Shown here piece after piece: positions 42,648-52,459 of a stretch of 64,000 nucleotides of DNA; position 1 is the stretch's first letter; each line of letters starts with the position of its first letter. Made by a program: the position numbers and the translations under genes. Under the pieces are notes generated by a model that searched no databases, was not told the DNA's origin, and worked only from the letters and a program-made list of their open reading frames with translations. This stretch comes from Bradyrhizobium liaoningense (GTDB lineage: Bacteria > Pseudomonadota > Alphaproteobacteria > Rhizobiales > Xanthobacteraceae), in assembly GCF_018130955.1 (NCBI RefSeq), contig NZ_JAFCJM010000019.1, forward strand, positions 60,608 to 124,607, written 5' to 3'.

Positions 42648-44138
42648 ATGCGCCTTCGGCTTCCCCATTTCCGCTGGTCGTGGAGCCTGCCCGCCACGTT
42701 CATCCTGTTCTTCGTGGTGGCCGGGGCGCCGTTCCCGTTCGGCTCGACCAACGACCTCTCAATCGCGTTCTGGTGCCTGTGTCTTGGGATCGCCGTGATC
42801 TTTGCGCCGACGCGCGACCTGCGCTCGCAGCACGTCTGGCTGCTCGCAGGCATTGGCGTCATCGTCGCGGGGTATGCCTTCGTGCTGCATGAGCAACTGT
42901 CTGACCATCCTTGGATCGCGCCATTCAACCCGATCTGGAAGCGGGCTTCAGAGCTTTTGGAAGTGCCGATCGCCCCCTCTGCATCCATCGTCAAGAACGA
43001 GGCATTTTTTGCGCTCGGCGCGCCGCTCGCCAACATCCTCGCCATCGTTTTAGGCATCACCGTCGGCGCCGACCGCGAGCGAGCGCGAAGACTGCTTTGG
43101 GTGATTGCGATCTCAGGGGCGCTGTACGCGCTCTACGGCGTGCTCTCGTTCCTGATTGAGCCCACCATGATCCTTTGGCGGGACAAGACCGCCTATCTCG
43201 GCAGCGTCACCGGCACCTTCATCAACCGCAACACGGCGGCGGCCTATTTCGGCTCCTGCGCGGTGATCTGGATCCTGTTGATCCTCGAAGACATCCGCCG
43301 ACGCATCCCGGAGCGGCACATCGAATGGAAGCGCCTCTCGCGCGACCTCTCCGACATCCCGCCGCGCGAAATCCTGCCGCAGCTCGCAAGCCTGCTGATC
43401 TGCTTGATGGCGATGTTCATGACGACCTCGCGCGCCGGCGTGGCGCTGTCGCTGCTCGCGATGATCGTTTCGTTTACCGTCTTCCTGCGCAAGGATTTGC
43501 CGCCGAGGACGGGCATCTGGATATCGCTCGGCTCAGGCGTCGTGGTTGCGCTCGGGCTGATGCAGCTGCTGGGCGGGCGCGTCTCCAGCCGCTTCGACAG
43601 TCAGGGCCTGGTCGATGAAGGGCGGGTGGAAGCCTGGAAATCCACCGTCAAGATCATCGCCGACAATCCCTGGTTCGGCACCGGGATGGGCACCTTCCAA
43701 TGGGCCTTTCCGCCCTTCCGCAGCCCCAACATCTCGATTCGCGGCATCTGGGATGCGGCTCATTCGACCCCCCTCGAGCTGGTATCCGAGGTCGGCATCC
43801 CCTTAGGGCTTTTGGTCGCGTTCGCTTGGATCGCCATGTTCATCGTATTGGCGAAGGGCGTCTTTGGAAGACGGCGCGACGCCATTATCCCGCTTGCGGG
43901 GGCGGCGACTGCCAGCCTCTCGCTTCTGCATTCGTGTCTCGATTTCACACTCCAGGTCCCCGGCTACTCCATTCCTTTCTTTGCGCTTTTTGGCGCCGGG
44001 CTGGTGCAGTCCTTCCGTACAACCGAGCAGTCTGGTCGACAGCTCGCCGTACCCGCGGGATGGGAAAATACGCGCTCCGAGATTGCCGCCAAGGCGGGCC
44101 ATCGCAGTCCAGAAATTCATAAAACTGTCTATTTCTGA
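42648..44138 (+). CDS. O-antigen ligase/polymerase family membrane protein
   Basis: A 496-residue protein with about ten to twelve membrane segments. The Wzy_C/WaaL region is clear, with the cytoplasmic/periplasmic loop DEGRVEAWKSTVKIIADNPW followed by FGTGMGTFQWAFPPFRS and the histidine of WDAAHSTPLELVSEVGI, as in O-antigen ligases. These enzymes join glycan repeats or attach glycan to a carrier. The ATG at 42648 is used; an earlier in-frame start would add 19 residues. Two other polymerase-like proteins occur in the window (38100 and 50851). Confidence 0.88.
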   Translation: MRLRLPHFRWSWSLPATFILFFVVAGAPFPFGSTNDLSIAFWCLCLGIAVIFAPTRDLRSQHVWLLAGIGVIVAGYAFVLHEQLSDHPWIAPFNPIWKRASELLEVPIAPSASIVKNEAFFALGAPLANILAIVLGITVGADRERARRLLWVIAISGALYALYGVLSFLIEPTMILWRDKTAYLGSVTGTFINRNTAAAYFGSCAVIWILLILEDIRRRIPERHIEWKRLSRDLSDIPPREILPQLASLLICLMAMFMTTSRAGVALSLLAMIVSFTVFLRKDLPPRTGIWISLGSGVVVALGLMQLLGGRVSSRFDSQGLVDEGRVEAWKSTVKIIADNPWFGTGMGTFQWAFPPFRSPNISIRGIWDAAHSTPLELVSEVGIPLGLLVAFAWIAMFIVLAKGVFGRRRDAIIPLAGAATASLSLLHSCLDFTLQVPGYSIPFFALFGAGLVQSFRTTEQSGRQLAVPAGWENTRSEIAAKAGHRSPEIHKTVYF

Positions 44139-44257
44139 AGCAGTTGCTGGTTAACGAAGTCTTTAGATTAAGTGGACAGCTCTCGGTTGTTTCGTTACTG
44201 TTCCGCATCGCACATTAATTGCCCGCGGATCGGGCCAATTGATTTCAGGAGGTATGT

Positions 44258-44863
44258 ATGAGCGTCATGCGATTTGCGCTGCGGATGGCTTCCGCGGCGG
44301 CGGTTGCCCTAACGATTGTCTCGGCCGCCAGTGCGGCCATTTACCCGCCGAACCGCCAGCTTTCCTCCCAGGTGATATCTGACTTCAAGTCATCGCCCGC
44401 GAGCTTGCTGCAGCAATTTCCAGACGGGGGCGCGCAGATGATCTCGCGCGTGCGGGATCTCGGAGCTTCCGATCCAACGACACTGGATGGGTTGATTGGG
44501 CTGCTCAAAAACTCCGGAACCACCAAGGACCAGATGCGGGCGATTGTTGCCGGGCTTGCTCTGGTGGCGCGCATGGCCGCGCAGCAGGACCAAGCCTACG
44601 GAAACGAGATCCAGACCGCTATTGCTGCGAGCGGCAACGCTGACGTGATAGCCGCTTATCAGGCCGCAACGGGCGATGTGGCTATCGCCGCAGCCGGCGG
44701 TGGTGGCACCGGGGCAGGTGGTCCCACGGGGACCGGCGGATTTGCCACTGGCGGCAACGCTAGCGGAGCGACGACTTTCGGCAACTCCGCGAGGCCAAAC
44801 TCCGCTACCAGCACGCCTAGCGGTTCGGTTGCAAGCGCCACGAATAGCGTGAGTCCTCGCTGA
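44258..44863 (+). CDS. Secreted protein with glycine/alanine-rich C-terminus
   Basis: A 201-residue protein. A signal peptide (RFALRMASAAAVALTIVSAAS) ends near residue 27, then a helical domain (SQVISDFKSSPASLLQQFPD, QMRAIVAGLALVARMAAQQD) and, from about residue 145, a low-complexity Gly/Ala/Thr/Ser tail. A strong AGGAGG-type ribosome site (TCAGGAGG) precedes the ATG. It is a single-gene unit closed by a terminator. Probably an exported or surface-associated protein linked to the polysaccharide; no family is known to me. Confidence 0.75.
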   Translation: MSVMRFALRMASAAAVALTIVSAASAAIYPPNRQLSSQVISDFKSSPASLLQQFPDGGAQMISRVRDLGASDPTTLDGLIGLLKNSGTTKDQMRAIVAGLALVARMAAQQDQAYGNEIQTAIAASGNADVIAAYQAATGDVAIAAAGGGGTGAGGPTGTGGFATGGNASGATTFGNSARPNSATSTPSGSVASATNSVSPR

Positions 44864-44896
44864 GGCAAGCATCTGAGTTGCCTCACTCGGTCCCGA

Positions 44897-44927
44897 GAGC
44901 GGCGCCATTGGGCGCCGCTCTGCTTTC
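44897..44927 (+). terminator. Rho-independent terminator after the secreted-protein gene
   Basis: GAGCGGCGCC at 44897-44906 and GGCGCCGCTC at 44911-44920 form a perfect 10-base stem with a four-base loop, followed by TGCTTTC. It lies 33 bases after the stop codon. Confidence 0.75.
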
Positions 44928-45115
44928 GTGCCGTTAAGGTTCACGCAAAATGGTGCGTGGGTGCTGCGCTTGCGCCCCGCGCCGGCGTTCAATTCCAGCG
45001 AGTGCTGTGCTATCGCTATTTGGGCGCTGGCAAGGGCGCGCGTGGAGCGCTAGGGCTCTGTTGCAAATTTACAATCCTTGAAAGCATTCGCGGACTGATT
45101 TTCAGGAATCGATAG

Positions 45116-47377
45116 ATGTTGCAGGTGAACAAGCCGGCCTCGGAGATCAACAGCGAATTCGTTGAGATGCAAAGCTCTCAGTCGCAGTCGCCGGCCTCCT
45201 ACCTTGCCATTATTCGCCGACAGTTCCCGACGATGATCGCCATCCTGGCGGCCTGCCTGATCGTTGCGCTGCTATATCTCTTTACCGCCGCCCCACAATA
45301 CACCTCGACAGCGTCGATGGTGATCGACACGCGCAAGGTGCAGTTGTTCCAGCAACAGTCGGTGCTCGGGGACGTCGCGATCGATTCCTCCACCGTGGAA
45401 ACACAGGTTGAAATCCTTAAATCTGAAAACATCAGCCTTACCGTCATCCGCGACCTTCACCTGATCGATGACCCCGAGTTCACCGGCACCGGTGCCGCCC
45501 TGCTTGGTGCTATTGCCGGGCTGTTTTCCTCAAGCAGCCCACTTTCCGAATTCGAATTGACGCGAAAGGCGCTCGAGCAGTTCGCCAGCAATCGCGTTAT
45601 CAAGCGCCTTGGCACGACCTATGTGATGGAGATCGGCTTCACCTCGCGCGATCCGGCGAAAGCGGCGAAGATCGCCAATGCCATCGCGGACGCCTATATC
45701 GTCGACCAGCTTGAGGCGAAGTACCAGGCGACCCGCCGCGCCAGCGTCTGGCTGCAGGACCGCATCAAGGAGCTGCGCACCCAAGCCTCGACAGCGCAGA
45801 GGGCGGTGGTTGATTTCAAGAGCGCGAACAACATCGTCAATACTGGCGGGCGGCTGATGAATGAACAGCAGCTTGCTGAAGTGAACAGCCAGCTGGTGCT
45901 GGCGCATGCAGCGACCGCCGAAGCCAAGGCGCGGCTCGATCGCATGAATAGCATCCTCAGGCAGGAGATACCGGATGCCTCTGTTGCCGACGCGCTGAAG
46001 AACGAGACCATCGTCAAGTTGCGCGCCCAATATGTCGATATGGCGTCGAAGGAGTCCATTTGGTCGACGAAATATGGGCACGATCATCTCGCCGCTGTTA
46101 ACCTTCGCCGGCAAATGGACGAGATCAGAAAGAACATTACGGACGAGCTCAAGCGCATCCAGGAATCCTACAAGAGCGACTATGATATCGCACTCACCCG
46201 CGAGGAGAGCATCAAAACCAGCCTGAACGCGGCCGTCTCGGAAGCACAGCTCACCAATCAGGCGCAGATCCAGTTGCGCGAGCTCGAGAGTACCGCCCAG
46301 TCATACCAAGCGATGTACGACAATTTTCTGCAGCGCTACATGGAATCGGTGCAGCAGCAGTCCTTCCCGATCACTGAGGCGCGCATTATCAGCGCAGCGA
46401 CGATGCCGCTGAAAAAGAGCTACCCGAAGTCGCTGGTCGTTCTGGCGGCGGGGCTATTGGGAGGACTGCTGCTGAGCTTCGGCGTGGCGATGGCTCGCGA
46501 GCTCACGGACAACGTGTTCCGGACTACCGAGCAGGTGGAGGAAATCCTCGGTACGAATTGCCTCGCGATCCTCCCCGCTGTGGGTGGCCCCGCCGCACGG
46601 TCGCGATCGCTTCTTCCCGGCTCGCTTGCGGACAGGTTTGCCAACAACCCGGGCAACTCCAATCCGGACCTCCTGCGCTACGTGGTCGAAAATCCGCTGT
46701 CCCGCTATTCCGAGGCTATACGCACTCTTAAGGTGGCGATGGATCTCAACTCCGTCGTGCGGGAGAACCGTGTGCTGGCGGTCACCTCGACCCTTCCCAA
46801 TGAAGGAAAGAGCACGCTTTCCGTCAATCTCGCCCAGCTTATGGCCCATGGTGGTGCCCGGGTAATCTTGGTCGATACTGACCTGCGCAACCCGTCGTTG
46901 TCGCGCGCGCTGGTGCCGGACGCGCAGGTCGGCTTGGTCGATGTGATCGCGCTCAGGGCAGGGCTGGAAGACACGTTAGTCGTCGACCCTGAGACCAAGC
47001 TCTCCGTATTGCCGATAGCGGCGACCTCGAAGCTCCTGCACACCAACGAGATCCTCGCATCTAAAGCGATGCACAATCTTGTCGCGTTGTTGCGCTCGAA
47101 ATTCGACTACGTGGTGCTAGACATGCCGCCGATGGCGCCAGTGGTGGACGTGCGTGTCACCTCGTCCTTCGTCGATTCGTTTCTGTTTGTGGTCGAGTGG
47201 GGCAAGACAAAGACTGATGTGGCACGACACAATCTGCGCGGAGCGCCGGAGATCCACAGCAAGCTGCTTGGAGCCGTGCTGAACAAGGCCGAGACGAGGC
47301 TGCTTTCGCGCTATGAAGCCTATCATGGCCGCCATTATTACCAGAAATACTACGCAAAGTATGGGTACGTGGAATAA
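45116..47377 (+). CDS. Polysaccharide co-polymerase/tyrosine autokinase (Wzc/ExoP-like)
   Basis: A 753-residue bifunctional protein. The N-terminal Wzz domain starts with a membrane helix near residues 39-60 (ILAACLIVALLYLFTA), followed by a long periplasmic coiled-coil region and a second helix near residue 440. The cytoplasmic BY-kinase domain has a Walker A (TSTLPNEGKST near 555-565), Walker A' (VILVDTDLRNP) and Walker B (VVLDMPP). The C-terminal cluster of tyrosines (RYEAYHGRHYYQKYYAKYGY) is the phosphorylation tail. It controls chain length and export with the Wza-like protein. Confidence 0.93.
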   Translation: MLQVNKPASEINSEFVEMQSSQSQSPASYLAIIRRQFPTMIAILAACLIVALLYLFTAAPQYTSTASMVIDTRKVQLFQQQSVLGDVAIDSSTVETQVEILKSENISLTVIRDLHLIDDPEFTGTGAALLGAIAGLFSSSSPLSEFELTRKALEQFASNRVIKRLGTTYVMEIGFTSRDPAKAAKIANAIADAYIVDQLEAKYQATRRASVWLQDRIKELRTQASTAQRAVVDFKSANNIVNTGGRLMNEQQLAEVNSQLVLAHAATAEAKARLDRMNSILRQEIPDASVADALKNETIVKLRAQYVDMASKESIWSTKYGHDHLAAVNLRRQMDEIRKNITDELKRIQESYKSDYDIALTREESIKTSLNAAVSEAQLTNQAQIQLRELESTAQSYQAMYDNFLQRYMESVQQQSFPITEARIISAATMPLKKSYPKSLVVLAAGLLGGLLLSFGVAMARELTDNVFRTTEQVEEILGTNCLAILPAVGGPAARSRSLLPGSLADRFANNPGNSNPDLLRYVVENPLSRYSEAIRTLKVAMDLNSVVRENRVLAVTSTLPNEGKSTLSVNLAQLMAHGGARVILVDTDLRNPSLSRALVPDAQVGLVDVIALRAGLEDTLVVDPETKLSVLPIAATSKLLHTNEILASKAMHNLVALLRSKFDYVVLDMPPMAPVVDVRVTSSFVDSFLFVVEWGKTKTDVARHNLRGAPEIHSKLLGAVLNKAETRLLSRYEAYHGRHYYQKYYAKYGYVE

Positions 47378-48134
47378 CGGTCGCCCGGTGCGGAAGGCGT
47401 TCGTGCGCGCGATACTGCTGTTCGTGGCGCTCTTCGGTACGCTTTGGGCGTTGGTTGTCCTGCCATCCTTCTGGTTGATGGCACCCGTCCGTAAAGTGTC
47501 ACTACACATCATGGCCGATGGCCGGTTCAGGCCTGGTATTTTGGCAGACATGCTGGTCCGCATGAAAGCCCAGCAGCAACCGGCTATCCTGCAACCTGAG
47601 TTACGATACGCACTGGCGCTGGTAACGCTGCAAGCTGCCGAGAATGCGATGCAGCGAAAGAGCCCGGATGAGGCTGATCGCGAAATGCAAGCGGCCGAGG
47701 GCGCGTTGCGGTCGGCCCTCGAGGTAAAACCAACCGACTCGTATCTTTGGCTGATGCTCTATTCGGTAGTGACGAGGCGCAACGGATTCGACCCAGAGAA
47801 TATACGCTATCTAGATCGGTCCTATGCGTCTGGACCGAACGAGGGCTGGGTCGGGCTTCGACGCAATCAGTTGTCGCTTGCGATCTTCTCGATGCTAAGC
47901 AAATCTGTTCAACAAGAAGTGGTCTCTGAATTTGCGGCTCTCATCAATAGCGGCTTCGTCGAGGAAGCCGCGATCAATTTGACTGGTGTAGGCTGGGTTG
48001 AGCGCGAGCGCTTGTTAGAGAACCTGAAGCAAGTGGATATCGTATCGCGCGAAATCTTTGCCAAGAGATTGGCGCGCGACGGGGCGAAGGTGCGTATACC
48101 TGGGGTTGAGCTGGACGAGAGATTTTGGCGGTGA
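47361..48134 (+). CDS. Membrane-anchored hypothetical protein, EPS locus
   Basis: A 257-residue protein with an N-terminal membrane helix (AILLFVALFGTLWALVVLPS), then an alpha-helical domain with repeat-like helices (ALALVTLQAAENAMQ, ADREMQAAEGALRSALEV). The ATG at 47361 overlaps the end of the Wzc gene by 17 bases, which implies translational coupling. Helical repeats of this kind suggest a TPR-like scaffold that may act with Wzc. No named family is recognised. Confidence 0.7.
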   Translation: MGTWNNGRPVRKAFVRAILLFVALFGTLWALVVLPSFWLMAPVRKVSLHIMADGRFRPGILADMLVRMKAQQQPAILQPELRYALALVTLQAAENAMQRKSPDEADREMQAAEGALRSALEVKPTDSYLWLMLYSVVTRRNGFDPENIRYLDRSYASGPNEGWVGLRRNQLSLAIFSMLSKSVQQEVVSEFAALINSGFVEEAAINLTGVGWVERERLLENLKQVDIVSREIFAKRLARDGAKVRIPGVELDERFWR

Positions 48135-48479
48135 GAAGGGGCAAGCGGTCGGACACGAAACTCGGAGCCGAGCTTCAATCCGTTCGTGTGGTCGTGCACT
48201 CGCCGAGTAGCATCTCCAGTGCGCCAGCATTAATAATTAAATGGATGCACCTTGATCGACGTATGGACAACCACCGGCGGGGCGGGATAGGCAACGCGGA
48301 GCGAGTAGCTGAAAGCTCTATTGATGTCGAATATACTCCCTGACGGGCCCCGGCATTCTCGCCTTCACACTGTGCGCGCGCTCAACGATCGGGTGGCGCT
48401 TGTACGATCACAACTGGAACAGCAGATGATTTGCCTAGCGGTTCCTCAGCCCCACAGCTAACGATTTTCACGAGATCAT
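48135..48479. other. Intergenic region before the glycosyltransferase gene, no gene seen
   Basis: This 345-base region contains no convincing ORF or hairpin. It is AT-richer around 48228-48245 (CATTAATAATTAAATGG), which could hold a promoter for the following transferase gene. It marks the boundary between the Wzc unit and the downstream operon. Confidence 0.5.
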
Positions 48480-49526
48480 ATGAATACGCTCCATCCTGAA
48501 CTCGTTCGGCAAGACCGAAGAAACATACCCGACAATAAGAGTGAAATCCGTGTCTTCGCGGTGCTGCGCGATGAAATGTTACGCCTACCCTACTTTCTCA
48601 ACTATTATCGCCAACTCGGCGTATCCCGTTTCTTTATAATCGATAATGGCTCCAAGGATGGCTCAGGGCAGTTCGTCCTCGATCAACCAGATTGTCACGT
48701 GTTTTACACGGAAGGATCATACGGGAAGAGCCGCGCCGGTGTCTATTGGCTGAACTCCCTTCTGGATACTTATGGCGTATCGCATTGGATTATTCTGGCG
48801 GACACCGACGAGCTGTTTGTCTATCCCGGTTGCGAAAATACGGAGCTGCAGCAATTCTGCAATTGGCTGGATCAGTCCGGTCATGAGGCCGTGTACGCTC
48901 TGCTCCTCGACATGTACAGCTCGCTTCCAATTCGCGAGGTCAACTATCGGCAAGGAGAAGACTTTAGAGCGACATGCTCTTACCACGACAGCAGCTATGT
49001 TGTGGTGCGCCGATACGGTTTCCCGTCTGCCTTCCCACCCTTTGAGCACATCGGTGGGCCGCGTCTGCGCCTTTGTTTCGGAGATCAGAATACACGGGCA
49101 CTATGGCCGCGTCTCAAGCCAAAATTGGCCAGGCGGGCCTTATCCGTCGCTCACAAGGCCGGATTTTTGCACAAGCAGATAGCTCCGGTCGTGGCAACGC
49201 AGGCATATAAGGTGCCGCTCGTCAAATGGCGGAAGGGAAACGGATATGTAAACAGTCACAGGCTTAACGCGGTTAGACTGTCGCCGGTCACGGGCGCTCT
49301 GTTACACTTCAAGTACTTCCAAGATTTCGGTAAGCGCATAGAGGACTCCCTTGCGCACGGAGAACACTACGGCGGCTCAATTGAGTACCGCCGCTACGGT
49401 GAACTCCTGGCAGCAAATCCAAACCTGTCGCTCATAGACGCCGAAAGCGTCCGTTACAGCTCGAGTCGCGAGTTGGTTGACCGCGGCTTGATGCGCACAG
49501 ACAGTGGTTGGATGTCGATCGTTTGA
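48480..49526 (+). CDS. Glycosyltransferase family 2 protein
   Basis: A 348-residue soluble transferase. The early acceptor region RVFAVLRDEMLRLPYFLNYY and the diphosphate motif IIDNGSKDGS near residues 53-62 are characteristic of the GT2-like Glyco_tranf_2_4 group, with an acidic ADTDELFVYPG motif near residues 103-113 in place of a DXD. The ATG at 48480 lies just after a region of lower GC. It probably adds a sugar to the polysaccharide repeat unit. Donor and linkage are unknown. Confidence 0.85.
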   Translation: MNTLHPELVRQDRRNIPDNKSEIRVFAVLRDEMLRLPYFLNYYRQLGVSRFFIIDNGSKDGSGQFVLDQPDCHVFYTEGSYGKSRAGVYWLNSLLDTYGVSHWIILADTDELFVYPGCENTELQQFCNWLDQSGHEAVYALLLDMYSSLPIREVNYRQGEDFRATCSYHDSSYVVVRRYGFPSAFPPFEHIGGPRLRLCFGDQNTRALWPRLKPKLARRALSVAHKAGFLHKQIAPVVATQAYKVPLVKWRKGNGYVNSHRLNAVRLSPVTGALLHFKYFQDFGKRIEDSLAHGEHYGGSIEYRRYGELLAANPNLSLIDAESVRYSSSRELVDRGLMRTDSGWMSIV

Positions 49527-49562
49527 AGTTGTCAGCATTCGTCGCTAGCCGAGCGTCAGACG

Positions 49563-50861
49563 ATGGTCGAAACTCCTTACAAAAGCCGATTCACCCCACG
49601 CAGGAAGCCGTTGCGTAGAGGCAGACGGCTGCTGGCACAGCTTCTTCTGCTGCTCGTTGAGTTGGCGGCACCGAATCGGGGTGCGATGGCCGAAGGCCTC
49701 CCCTCCGGCTTGGGTGTTCACGTGCAGGTATGGCAGATTGACGCTGCTGACCTGGAACATATCCGGAATTTTGGCTTCAGCTTTGTACGATGGGGTATGT
49801 CGTGGGAAGCGATCGAGAAAAATCCAGGAGAATTCGACTGGGCAGCGACGGACGCGTTTTTTGAGAAGGTCAGACATTCGGGTCTTTCCTCCGTCGTGAT
49901 TCTAGCTACCGGAAACCATCTTTATAGCCGCTGGCTGGAATTGCCGGCAGATCCGGGCGTGCGAGAAAGGAAAGTTGCGGCACCACCAGAGAGTGAGGCT
50001 GCCATCGCGGCCTTCAGCCGCTTCGCTGCCGCAGCCGCGAAGCGGTACGCTGACGAGTCAGTTACGTGGGAGGTCTGGAATGAACCGGACTTGCCAATAT
50101 TCTGGCCGCCCAAACCAAAGCCAGATGCTTATGCGCAACTCGCCGCAATGACTTGCAGCGCAATCAAGATGGCTGCTCCCAAGGCAATGGTGCTTGCGCC
50201 GGCGACTGCCAGCCTGCCGGTCCGGGCGCCCGCACTCTATGGGGCCCTGGCGAAGACCGAGGCGGCAGGGTGTCTTGATGGCTTGAGTATGCATAGTTAT
50301 CGCATAAGCCGCGGACAGCGGCCGGATCCGGAGAGCGTGGAAACTGAGAACCTGGCCAGTCGCGCACTGCTTGAGCGCCTGTCCGATCGATGGCGTGACG
50401 TGCCCATGCTGTGCACTGAATGGGGATATCCCACGTCGGCGGTCGGCCGTGCAACCCAGCGAGCATATTTGGCTCGCGCGTATCTTGCGAACGTCGCCAG
50501 CGGCGTTCGGGCAACGGTCTGGTACGAATGGAAGGACTCGAGGGACGAGCCCGCCAATCCAGAGTCTCATTTCGGACTTCAGACGGCGCAGGGTATTTTC
50601 AAGGTTGAGCCGGATGACGGATTGGTTCGGCGATTGACGAGCATGAGGTTCGTTCGCCGATTGGAGTCTGTGGACCCTCAGGTACAAGTTCTGTTGTTCG
50701 AGGAAGAGGGGGCGAATCGGATCGTTGCTTGGCTTAGGTCAGACGACCCCACTCGAAACACCGTCGTCACGATAGCCGGAAAGGCCGTCGTTCTCAGCAA
50801 CTACCCTGCAATCGTCGTTGGTGACCAGATCGAAGCCGGCGGACTTCGTCATGCGCGTTAG
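49563..50861 (+). CDS. Secreted glycoside hydrolase (cellulase-like TIM barrel)
   Basis: A 432-residue protein with a long basic N-region and a hydrophobic stretch (LLAQLLLLLVELAAP) ending in a probable Ala-Met-Ala cleavage near residue 43. The two catalytic glutamates are placed as in clan GH-A enzymes: WNEPD (acid/base Glu near 174) and LCTEWGYPT (nucleophile Glu near 286), with a barrel between. A small beta domain closes the C-terminus. It could trim or release the polysaccharide in the periplasm. Overlaps the next gene by 11 bases. Confidence 0.85.
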   Translation: MVETPYKSRFTPRRKPLRRGRRLLAQLLLLLVELAAPNRGAMAEGLPSGLGVHVQVWQIDAADLEHIRNFGFSFVRWGMSWEAIEKNPGEFDWAATDAFFEKVRHSGLSSVVILATGNHLYSRWLELPADPGVRERKVAAPPESEAAIAAFSRFAAAAAKRYADESVTWEVWNEPDLPIFWPPKPKPDAYAQLAAMTCSAIKMAAPKAMVLAPATASLPVRAPALYGALAKTEAAGCLDGLSMHSYRISRGQRPDPESVETENLASRALLERLSDRWRDVPMLCTEWGYPTSAVGRATQRAYLARAYLANVASGVRATVWYEWKDSRDEPANPESHFGLQTAQGIFKVEPDDGLVRRLTSMRFVRRLESVDPQVQVLLFEEEGANRIVAWLRSDDPTRNTVVTIAGKAVVLSNYPAIVVGDQIEAGGLRHAR

Positions 50862-52326
50862 ACTGATTGCCCCGGTATTCGCGATGGCCGTGATTGCGAT
50901 TCCCTTCGACGCGATCGCGGGTTTCAAAGCTTTCGGAGAGCTCGGGGACGAGAGTTCTTTCTATTTCTTTGCGTTGGCCATGGGGCTGTATGGAATCAAC
51001 GCTGCTGGCGCTACCGTAGCTGGTGATCTTGGCGCGCCGCCAGGCGCGAGCCTTATCTGGCGAACCGGCGCGGCCATCGTAGCCGTTATAGCGATTTCGG
51101 CCCTCTGGAATGCGACTGACATCAGCGCCGCGAGGTTTCATGATCGCGATGGGGTTGTGAAATTGGCCACTTCCGCGACCGTGGTAATCTACGGCTTGGC
51201 ACTCGCATTGTTGACCTGTGCAGTCGTTCCGGGGCGATGGTATACCTGCCTCATACTGCCCATTTGTATTAGCGCGGCACTGTGTGTCGGCTTCGGCTCG
51301 CTCGAGGCTCTCGATCGAGCCGGAGTCAGTTTTCCATTCTATCAAACTCTGAATTCGTTTCTCCACGCGGGTTCGGACCATAGTGTTCAAGCGTGGGATG
51401 GCGCCTTGAATCTGAGATTTGTCGAAGGATGGGATAAGCGCCTTCGAACCGTTTCGTTCGAGCCTCCATCGTTCGGGAATTTTGCCGGACTTGCATGGCC
51501 ATGGCTTTTCGCTGCTGTCTTCATGACCCGGGGCATCAGGAAGGCACTCCATATTGCTTTGCTCTTGGCTTTTACAGTCTTGATCATTGGTGCTCAGGCC
51601 CGGACGGGATGGCTGCTCTTGGCAACCAACGTAGTTGCTTTCGGTCTACTGAGATTTCTGTTCCTGCCCCCTGATGGACGTGTACCAAAGTCGACGGCGT
51701 TGATTGCCGGAGTACTGCTGTTTGCAATGATTGCGGAGATCGTCTTCTACGCGGCGAGCTTCGACGAGATCATTCGCGATACCATCGTCGGGACTTCTGT
51801 TTCCGATCTCTCACGTTTGGCCTATCAAGTTACGTCTATCAGAATTTTCTCGGCGAACCCGATACTGGGAGTTGGGCTGGGTCAGTTTGCCTTCAATGCC
51901 GCCTCATATATGCCCGACTGGGGCTACATCAGTTCGGAGGTCAAATCTTCCCTCGCGTTTACTGACGCGCCCTGGCCTAACACTTACTCGCTTTACACCA
52001 GGCTCGCTGCCGAGCTTGGCTTGATCGGCCTTTTCGGATGGCTGGCAATCTGGATCGCACTTATGGTTTCGGTGCGCCGTGCGGGGCTGAACTACGCGAG
52101 TTCGGGTCGGCATGTGCCGGTGGTCGCATACCCGATTATCATGAGCTGTGCCGACGTTCTCGTAACCGCGCTTACCACGGATACATTTCGAACCCCCATG
52201 ATCTGGATCGTCCTGGGCGCCGGCGCCTCTTTCAGCGCGCGAGTGAGACAAATTGCTGGTGGTGTCCTCCAACCATCCGCGCGACGAATTCCAAGCCAGA
52301 CCTATCTCGCGCCCTCGCGCGGCTGA
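50851..52326 (+). CDS. O-antigen polymerase-like membrane protein (Wzy-type)
   Basis: A 491-residue protein with about ten to twelve membrane segments. Typical features are a long periplasmic loop with RFVEGWDKRLRTVSFEPPSF, then LSRLAYQVTSIRIFSANPIL and the polymerase loop GVGLGQFAFNAASYMPDWGY. These resemble Wzy-type polymerases. The ATG at 50851 lies inside the preceding hydrolase gene. It likely polymerises the lipid-linked repeat units flipped by the next protein. It differs from the two other polymerase-like proteins in the window. Confidence 0.8.
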   Translation: MRVRLIAPVFAMAVIAIPFDAIAGFKAFGELGDESSFYFFALAMGLYGINAAGATVAGDLGAPPGASLIWRTGAAIVAVIAISALWNATDISAARFHDRDGVVKLATSATVVIYGLALALLTCAVVPGRWYTCLILPICISAALCVGFGSLEALDRAGVSFPFYQTLNSFLHAGSDHSVQAWDGALNLRFVEGWDKRLRTVSFEPPSFGNFAGLAWPWLFAAVFMTRGIRKALHIALLLAFTVLIIGAQARTGWLLLATNVVAFGLLRFLFLPPDGRVPKSTALIAGVLLFAMIAEIVFYAASFDEIIRDTIVGTSVSDLSRLAYQVTSIRIFSANPILGVGLGQFAFNAASYMPDWGYISSEVKSSLAFTDAPWPNTYSLYTRLAAELGLIGLFGWLAIWIALMVSVRRAGLNYASSGRHVPVVAYPIIMSCADVLVTALTTDTFRTPMIWIVLGAGASFSARVRQIAGGVLQPSARRIPSQTYLAPSRG

Positions 52327-52459
52327 TCGGCATATCGACGGGGAATGGCGTGGCACCAGCGTATCACAGCAACCGACTTCGTAGGGGATTCGAGACAAAG
52401 TGGCCGACGCGCGGTGGGAACACGATGCGGATGAGCGGGCTGGGAACCGTGATCGTATT

